The translations under genes and the position numbers were made by a program. Of a stretch of DNA of 64,000 bases, positions 56,584-64,000 are shown piece by piece (the stretch's first letter is position 1; each line of letters opens with the position of its first letter). The notes under the pieces were generated by a model that worked only from the letters and a program-made list of their open reading frames with translations, was not told the DNA's origin and did not search any database. The stretch comes from Astrothelium macrocarpum (Eukaryota; Ascomycota; Dothideomycetes; Trypetheliales; Trypetheliaceae): the NCBI GenBank assembly GCA_021030915.1, contig JAGEMR010000148.1:1-64000 (forward strand), written 5' to 3'.

Positions 56584-59500
56584 ATGGAAGACTTGGCTGC
56601 TGCGATAGAGCAGCTCCAAATTACTGGCAAAGCTAAAGAATCGAAAGATTCGGATTGGATTGACTTTGCCCTAGACGAGCCGCGCCCCTGGAAGCGGAAG
56701 CGGAGGACCAAAGAGCAGCTCAGGGCTCATCTTGAAGAAGAATTCTTATCGCCATCAACTTCGTTCGATGCTCATTGGTTGAATGAGCTTCAGCAAAGAT
56801 GGGATACTCCCACGAGGTACACTGACTTGTTTGAAATTGCGCCAACGCAAACCCGAACGATTATTAGATTCACGAGAGAAGGTCTTGAAGGTCGGGTTAC
56901 TGGTTACAAAGAAATCACTGTTCCGGCCAACAGTGCCACGGCTAAGAATTCCACTTCCGTTCTACGCAAGCCAGCCAATCGAGCAGATTTTGTTCGCGGC
57001 GCTGCTGGCTACTTTCCATTTGCCCCTGGAGGCCTAGATGGCGTCGAAGCTGCTGCCGCCTATGAGGACCAACTCATCCAGGCCAAGGAACAAGAACGTG
57101 CTCAAAAGGGCAGTGGACTGGACAGGATAATAAGTTTTAGCACTGAAGGGGGACTCCTTGAAGTGCCTCCTGGCTTCACTCGCGGTCTTGATCTACAGAA
57201 GAAAGCTTCAAAGAATTCCCAGAATGAGACAGACGTCCAGGCCGTATTAGAAGAAGATCCGGCTGAGCTTGATCAAAAAGATGAAGTACCAGAGAGCAGC
57301 GCTAATGGTGCGCTTGACAAAAAGAATGATGAAAGCGAGACCGAAGAAGAGGAGGACATCGATTCATTACTCCCGGTGGAATTCCCAGCCTTGGCACCGC
57401 ATGGACAGCTTGCAATGTCCGCAGTAGCACGGAAAGGAAGAGAATGGGCGCACATGGTAGATGTGAATCGCGATATTACCAACTTTCGCGAACTTGTTCC
57501 AGACATGGCTCGAGAATGGCCGTTTGAGCTTGATACCTTCCAAAAAGAGGCCGTCTATCATCTCGAAAATAATGATTCGGTCTTTGTGGCGGCTCATACA
57601 TCAGCTGGAAAGACAGTTGTTGCTGAGTATGCGATTGCTCTCGCAGCCAAGCATATGACCAAAGCGATATATACTTCGCCCATCAAAGCTCTCAGCAACC
57701 AGAAATTTCGAGACTTTCGTAATACCTTTGATGACGTGGGCATTCTCACAGGCGATGTCCAAATACGGCCTGAAGCAAGTTGCTTGATCATGACTACAGA
57801 GATCCTACGAAGTATGCTTTACCGGGGTGCTGACCTTGTTCGCGATGTTGAGTTTGTCATCTTCGATGAAGTTCATTACGTTAATGATTTGGAACGGGGA
57901 GTCGTATGGGAAGAGGTTATAATCATGTTACCGGAGCATGTCACGTTGATTCTCTTATCTGCAACAGTGCCAAATACTTATGAATTCGCATCGTGGGTTG
58001 GAAGAACGAAAAAGAAAGACATCTATGTCATATCAACGCCAAAAAGACCTGTACCCTTGGAGCATTATTTGTGGGCCGGCAAAGCTATGTATAAGATTGT
58101 CGATGAAAACAAGAAATTCATCGAGAAAGGCTGGAAAGAAGCAAATGATATCATCACTGGTAGAGACAAGATCAAAGCACCTGCTCCACCTGACCAAAAT
58201 CAAGGCGCACGTGGTGGTACGTCTGCTGTACGCCGTGGACAGAACCAAAGAGCAAACACCCGGGGAAACAACCAGAGAGGAGGTCCTCAGCAACGTGGTC
58301 GTGGGCAGCCTGCTCCAAGAGGGCAAGGAAATATCGCCAGAACCGGCAGAGGAGGTGGCAGAACAACAGCAGCACAAGACCGAAATATCTGGGTTCACTT
58401 GGTTCAGCATCTTCGCAAGGAGGACCTATTACCTGCCTGCATCTTCGTTTTCTCCAAAAAGCGGTGCGAAGAGAATGCTGATGCGCTCGCAAATCTCGAC
58501 TATTGCACCGCTACGGAAAAGAGTTTAATCCACATGATTGTTGAGAAATCAATAGCGCGATTAAGGCCAGAGGACCGAGTTCTTCCGCAAATTCGAAGAC
58601 TTCGAGAATTGCTTAGCAGGGGCATCGCTGTACATCATGGTGGTCTTTTGCCCATTGTGAAAGAAATCGTTGAGATTCTATTCGCAAGGACTTTGGTCAA
58701 GGTATTGTTTGCCACGGAAACGTTCGCCATGGGACTTAATCTTCCCACAAGGACTGTCGCCTTCTCTGGCTATCGCAAGCATGATGGACGATCTTTTCGG
58801 GACCTACTGCCGGGAGAATACACTCAGATGGCTGGCCGTGCAGGCCGACGGGGTCTTGATCCCGTTGGATCAGTCATTATTGTTACGCCTGGTGCTGATG
58901 AAGCTCCGCCAGTGGGTAGATTGAGGCAAATGATCCTAGGAGATCCGACGAAGCTACGCTCGCAATTCCGCCTGACCTACAACATGATCCTTAACCTCTT
59001 GCGAGTAGAAGCGCTCAAGATTGAAGAGATGATTAAGCGCAGCTTCAGTGAAAATGCGACACAGGCTCTTTTGCCAGAGCACGAGAAAGCTGTCAAGCTA
59101 TCTGAGGCTGATTTAGCTAAGGTCAAGCGTGAGCCGTGTGATATTTGTGACAAAGATCTCGAGATTTGTCATCAAGCAAGCATGGATTACATGAATCTGA
59201 CAAGTGAGCTTCACGTTGCTGTACTTTCGTCGCCTGTCGGAAAAAAGACATTTTCTCCGAAGTGGCTGATTGTCTACAAGAAGGTAATTGACTTGGTGAT
59301 TGCTTCCGGTAATTGTCACTAAATTTAATATACAGGACGGAATACGCATGGCTGGTGTTTTAACAAGGGAGGGGATATTTGCTGGTCCAGCCCCTCGAAT
59401 CCAAGTCATTGAGATCAGTAGAAAGAACAGCATCCCGAAACGACATGATGCCGATCTCCTACCATATCTCGACCGATTCAGGAGGCGATTTACTCCGCTC

Positions 59501-60487
59501 GTCAGCGAACCTCAAGATATGACACTAAGAGCAGAGACTGTATCGCTCAGCGATATAGAATGTGTGACGCAGACGGTAACAAAGCTGGATACTCACGGTG
59601 TCTTAAATTACAGTCAAGATGCACTCACCAGTGCACGCAGAGAGCTTTCAGCGATCTGTTCGTCGTGGACGTCATCTTCTTGGAAGGAAGTAGACTGGTA
59701 CCGGGTCAAGGACATGAACGTCCGTAACATTCTTGATGCACGCAAGAAGAGCGCCAACATTGCACAAGAGCGAGGAGCTGTCTTGTGCCCGCAACTCGAG
59801 AAGCACTTTGCAATGCGCCATGACGAATGGCTTATCAAGGAAAATATCGCACAGTTACGGCAGCTCATGAGCGATCAGAATCTCCAACTCCTTCCAGACT
59901 ACGAGCAGCGGATTGCCGTTCTTAAAGACCTCGGCTTCGTCGATCCAAACTCACGTGTCGAACTAAAAGGCAAAGTTGCCTGCGAAATCCACTCTGCGGA
60001 TGAGCTTGTGCTCACTGAGCTCATCCTAGAGAACGTACTCGCAGACTACGAACCCGAAGAGATCGTCGCCTTACTCTCATCTTTCGTCTTCCAAGAGAAA
60101 ACCGATAACGAGCCGACCATGACTCCAGCGCTAGAACGCGGTCGCGACACCATCATTGAGATCTCGGAGAAAGTCAATCACTACCAAACACTTCACCAAG
60201 TGATCCTCAGCGCCGACGACTCTAACGACTTCGTAAGCAGGCCGCGCTTCGGGTTAGTGGAAGTGGTATACGAGTGGGCGCGCGGCATGAGCTTCAATCG
60301 CATTACGGATCTGACAGACGTGCTGGAAGGCACGATTGTGCGCGTGATTACGCGGCTGGATGAGACGTGTCGGGAGGTGAAGAATGCGGCGCGGATCATT
60401 GGCGATCCGACGCTCTTTACGAAGATGCAAACGTGTCAGGAGATGATCAAGCGGGATATTTGTGCAACGGCGAGTTTGTACATGTGA
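56584..60487 (+). CDS. SKI2: Ski2-type RNA helicase of the Ski complex
   Basis: DExH-box 3'-5' RNA helicase that, with Ski3 and Ski8, threads mRNA into the cytoplasmic exosome for 3'-5' decay and no-go/nonstop surveillance. Exons 56584-59283 and 59336-60487 give 1283 aa, matching yeast Ski2 (1287). Motifs: Q-like region PFELDTFQKEAVYHLE; Walker A AHTSAGKT (K343); YTSPIKALSNQKFRDF; DEVH at residues 428-431; SATVPN; VFSKKRCE; the helicase motif IAVHHGGLLP; and motif VI QMAGRAGRRGLD. The Ski2-specific N-terminus (DSDWIDFALDEP, then GYFPFAPGGLDGVEAAA) separates it from nuclear Mtr4. An Arg/Gly/Gln-rich insert (RGGTSAVRRGQNQRANTRGN) sits in the arch insertion region. The C-terminal DSHCT domain ends GATICATASLYM-like. 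Convergent with the thioesterase, only 95 bp between stops. Confidence 0.93.
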
Positions 60488-60582
60488 GTATTCGTTTGTG
60501 GCATCCGATACGATGTAGCGAGATAGAATACTAGGCAAGGGCCTTGATAATGCAGTTCTATGAGTTTAAATGGTCTATGATA

Positions 60583-61580
60583 TCAACTAGATGTCTTCTC
60601 TGGCTTTGGCGAGAACACCTCAACCATGTTGTTGGGGTCCTTCCAAGCTGCTGCGACGTATCTGCGTGGTGGGTATATAGAATTAGCCAGATGTTAAAGC
60701 AATGCTCTGACGGAGAGACTGTTGACGAACTTTGTGTGACTCCCCCTTGCAACGAGTTCATTTTTACTATTAGTAAAGCGTATCGATGTGTAGGCAAGCG
60801 TTTTGCCAACTGTTCAGTGGTTTCAGCAAAAGTTAAAGGGGGAACAGAGGAATCTCGTACATTTATCACAAGTAACCTCCTAAATGTACAACAAATGAGC
60901 ATGTCTGAAACAAAACGACCAACGCAAACTTACAGCTCGAAGCGTATCGCCTATGACGCCGCCAGAGTTCAAGAAGGTCACTTCGTGCCACATCAATAGC
61001 CATCGCGTAGGACTTAGGCTTTGTTCATCTTACCGCTCAAGTCAGTTGAAACGCCGGTCGAAAACAGACCCTTAGATGCTACAGCGAGAGAGCCACCCAA
61101 ATCGACTGTGTATACAGGTTAAGTTGGCGTCGTTGCACAATCGATTAACGAGTCTTACCCATGCTGGCGATGGTGCCACCATGGAGAATTTTGAGTCTAT
61201 TCTAGAACTATCGTCAGCATACAATGGTTACAAAGCGACTTGGTAGGTTCGCAGTACTGTGTGCTCTTTTTGGATGTCTAATTCGAAGTTGACTGTACCT
61301 GGCCGCGCAGCGGTTACCCGGAGCTAGAACAGAGGCGATCAGCAGCACGAAAATGAGGATAAAATGCTGTAAAGTATCTTACTCCATCAAGCAGCCTATG
61401 ATTAGAAAGAGGTATCAGCATCGCGTCTAGGCTTCCAGAATGCCATTGTAACCCCTTTACCTTGGCTCTAGCCCCGAGTTGGCCCTGAAAGATTGCCAAA
61501 CCTTGTGTAGTCAATCAGCCATGTTCAGCGTCAGAATTTCAGCGACAAAATACCGAGTTCACGAATTTTAATGCTGCCAT
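60583..61580 (-). CDS. Hotdog-fold acyl-CoA thioesterase, ACOT13/THEM2-like, ten exons
   Basis: Hydrolyses acyl-CoA thioesters; relatives act in mitochondria or cytosol. Proposed exons: 61580-61554, 61501-61461, 61395-61383, 61323-61258, 61201-61159, 61105-61034, 60980-60934, 60879-60861, 60809-60731 and 60661-60583. They total 486 nt, 161 aa plus stop, with frame maintained at every junction. The product includes RVTAARPGTVNFELDIQKEH, then NRLKILHGGTIASMVDLGG, LAVASKGLFSTGVSTDL, VTFLNSGGVIGDTLRAEVTC, DKFGKTLAYTSIRFTN, ARGSHTKYVA and WKDPNNMVEVFSPKPEKTS. Residues N50, H56, G57, D65 and S83 fall at the numbers I recall for the human THEM2 active site. Exons of 13 and 19 nt hide the gene from frame-length methods. 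The first two exons are the least certain, since an ATG at 61531 runs straight into a stop. Confidence 0.85.
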
Positions 61581-61987
61581 ATCAGGTTTAAACTAAGAAA
61601 AATCGGGGACCACTTCTTGAGCGAGAATAGATGATTGCAGCGGAGCAGACAGGGGCGGGGCGGACACGCGTGTTCCGAAGTTGCAACAACAGTTTTTGCA
61701 AACTGCAAAAGAGATATAGTCATTCCACGTGTCGCCATCGCACGAAAAGCGTTAATCGCTCTTTGATCCTAGGGATCATTAGTTTTTCAGTGGGTAGTGA
61801 TTGATTTACACAGCACTTTCCTCTCTAGAGTAGCATTCTACTGCACAGTATTTTGTTTCATACTCTAAATAACTGGTCTAGTCACTTTCCTAAGGTCAAC
61901 GCTACAGGTATTACCGATTATCCCCAATTATGTCCGACTCCAATATTGGGAATAATTATTGAAGAGGATCCCTTCAAACAGAGGCTC
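61581..61987. other. Intergenic region between thioesterase and rhodopsin-like genes
   Basis: Thioesterase promoter and downstream region of the next minus-strand gene. No coding signature. Confidence 0.45.
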
Positions 61988-63288
61988 TTACGCAAAAGCC
62001 TGTCCAGTGTCCCCTCTGTCTAAATCGCGGTTCTCAAGGCTTCCATTCCGACTTTCCGCTTCACTACCCGTACCAAACCACGTCGTCTTTTTAATACATC
62101 CATCCATCATCTCAGCGCCTCCCTTTCCTGTCGCTGGATATTCCTCGTCTTCTGCCTCCGCGTTGACTGCGCGACCCGCCTGCACGCTCACCACATTGGC
62201 TCCGCCTTGAATCGCCGGATAATTCGGCGCTGTCGGATTCGGATGGGCAATGTCCTTCGCCAAATGTGTTTTCTCTTCCAGATCGTCGAATTTTGCTTCC
62301 GTCCCGGATTTGGTGTGGCCCATAAAGCCACCTTTGTATTTAGACCTCTGATAGTGGGAGGACGAGGACCTGTAACGTAGCGAGTAGTGGTTGGAGATGG
62401 ATGTGCTAACGACACGATATCCAGGCCATATGGCAGGGATACAGGCCGCAATGATGCCCATACACACCTCCCAAGCCCGGAAGCAGTAGTTTAGGACCCC
62501 TTCCCAGGTGGGATCGAAGTTATAAGTCTGCCAATTGAGTACTGTGCGGACAATACAAAGACCGGCAGTACTGTAGATCGGTGTTAACAGATACAAGAGG
62601 ATGCGAAAGGAAAGAGAAGTTCTCACATGAGACCTAGTGCCATTAAGGAACATAAGCCAGCTTTGAGCCGAGCTGAAATTTTCACATGCCATAGCAGAAC
62701 GATTGGAAATAGTGCGAGCAGAACGTCTGAAATAATGGAGATGAGTGCCTGAGAGATGATGACCCGTTGTAATTGGGCACCGGTCAAACACTTTGGACGT
62801 AGCCGTTTATCCCAAGCCCCTGCAATTGGCCGACATTGAAAGATCCAAAGAAAGGTTAGAATGACATTGCTAACAATCAGAAAAACAATCGCTCCTTTAA
62901 TGGGTCGAACATATTTGCGTCCCACAGATATATGGAGTAAAAAGAAACAAATGGATAATTTATTAAACATTAGGGTCTGAAAGAGTTGAATCCAATTCGC
63001 GTAAGAATATTTTTCGAATTCAATATATGTCGACCTGTGGAGAGATTTCCTATGATGACCAAAACCATAATGGACTTTGAGTAGAACAAGCGCCATACCA
63101 GTGACCTGGCCAAGGGCAGCAGCGATAATAGTATAATCATCCCACCCAACCCTACGAACCACACGTACTCTAGTGATTAAACGTAGAACAACAACAGCCA
63201 CCGTGAGTATTGTAACAGCTATAGTATTTCCGACGATGCTGCTCTGATGGTTGGCATGTAGATTTGAAGGAGTCCCTTGTCCATGCAT
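61988..63288 (-). CDS. PTH11/rhodopsin-like seven-helix membrane protein (second copy type)
   Basis: Fungal rhodopsin-domain membrane protein of the same family as the gene at 223-1954, but clearly divergent. Exons 63288-62627 and 62570-61988 give 414 aa; a frame extension to 63393 is possible, but the ATG at 63288 (MHGQGTPSNLHAN) places the first helix normally. Helices and loops seen: IAVTILTVAVVVLRLITRV, then RRVGWDDYTIIAAALGQ; NWIQLFQTLMFNKLSICFF; VFLIVSNVILTFLWIFQC followed by RPIAGAWD; the conserved RVIISQALISIISDVLLALF with PIVLLW; LKAGLCSLMALGLITAGLCI; and WEVCMGIIAACIPAIWP. The cytoplasmic tail of about 130 residues is hydrophilic. The conserved Cys of the C-RP-x-x-x-W motif is present. 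Ligand and function unknown. Confidence 0.87.
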
Positions 63289-64000
63289 TGCGGGCAACCA
63301 GGAACTAAGATGGATTTGATGGACCGGAGGATTTAACAAGCTTGATCTTACAGACGCAAGGCCGAAAGATAAACAAGGAAGTATAGAGTACAACTTAGCT
63401 CGTGTATTTCAAAACTTGGCTTTGGCGCTAGAGGATGGGTTGGGTCTCAAAACATGGCGAACGAGGGATATATAAGCTTGTTCTGAACTTTTAGCATGCT
63501 GAAGAAAGTACTTTCAGTGTAGTAAAAGACAGGTTTGGTCGTTTTTGGAATCCCGATATCCAGTAGTTGTGATGGACATCGGAGATGATACTCGGTGTAG
63601 GCACACATAAAGCGAATGATAGACACAGGCCGCGTGTGACTTATCGTCATTTCCAGCCGCACCTAGGCAAATGCATATTAAGTATTGCTGGGTCAATTCC
63701 TGCCCTTTGTTGGTAGAGAGCCCTCCCAGCCAGTTTTGCAAGAAGAAACTTGTACTAACGCTGGAAGAAAAGAGCTCGCAGGGCTTATCAGCCGAATGGT
63801 TCGCATCGTACGATGACTGCGCCTATCCGCGTGTGCCGATTGCAGCCTTTTGCAGACATTCTGAGACGCACATATCCTATAGGAACCATGTCTTAGTGTC
63901 CGTTATCTTCGATCTTTCTCGATGAAATCGATTACCCAACAGGCTGAGGTAGAGAGGGCGGATCACACCAGTGGCAGCGCCAAGGTCTAAATTGTCGTTG
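63289..64000. other. Window end, no supported gene
   Basis: Upstream region of the rhodopsin-like gene with a TATA-like atatataag at 63469-63477 on the plus strand. Short frames only. Confidence 0.45.

Noticed and set aside
60544..60999. 151-codon plus-strand frame after SKI2
   Set aside because: Lies antisense to the spliced thioesterase exons, which encode a recognisable domain.
1..64000. CRISPR arrays, operons, prophage or other bacterial systems
   Set aside because: The window is eukaryotic: spliced genes, HET and THO proteins, RIP; no regularly spaced repeats were seen.

Overview
The window is nuclear DNA of a filamentous ascomycete (Pezizomycotina). Short GT-AG introns of about 46-100 bp, a HET-domain protein, two PTH11/rhodopsin-like seven-helix membrane proteins, and a transposon block decayed by C-to-T/G-to-A transitions (RIP-like) all point there. 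The protein flavour suggests Leotiomycetes, but that is inference. I rebuilt exon structures by hand from splice signals, reading frame and family expectation. Nearly all junctions keep frame, but none is backed by transcripts.

Layout. 0.2-5.3 kb: rhodopsin-like receptor (-) and an O-methyltransferase (+). 5.7-13.5 kb: DUF676/Rog1-type lipase (+), a conserved-looking unknown protein (-), TFIIH subunit Tfb2 (-). 13.7-17.6 kb: lineage-specific-looking genes: a Cys-rich single-pass membrane protein, a secreted Cys-containing protein, a small unknown protein. 18.14-22.37 kb: an AT-rich nested transposon block. It consists of an outer TA-flanked inverted-repeat element, a solo LTR with a perfect 5-bp target duplication, and an inner TA-flanked Tc1/mariner-pogo-type element with a decayed DDE transposase. 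23.1-30.7 kb: secreted subtilase (+), HET protein (-), and a divergent secreted metallophosphoesterase (+).

31-64 kb is mostly housekeeping: Utp17/Nan1 (rRNA processing), Rpb10 (RNA polymerases I-III), Tom6 (mitochondrial import), a LEA-like stress protein, eIF4G (translation initiation), a homeodomain transcription factor, Hpr1/THOC1 (mRNA export and elongation), Csm3/Swi3 (replication fork protection), Ski2 (cytoplasmic exosome helicase), and a ten-exon hotdog thioesterase in which no reading frame is long enough to reveal it. A second rhodopsin-like gene closes the window.

The housekeeping genes are densely packed and often share divergent promoters (Utp17/Rpb10, Hpr1/Csm3). The region around the transposon block holds the secreted, membrane and self-recognition genes, which is the usual contrast between stable core and fast-evolving compartment in such genomes. 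I saw no wholly new system. The most informative items are the nested transposon stratigraphy, the hidden thioesterase gene, two GC-AG introns, and an MCB/E2F-like palindrome between HPR1 and CSM3.
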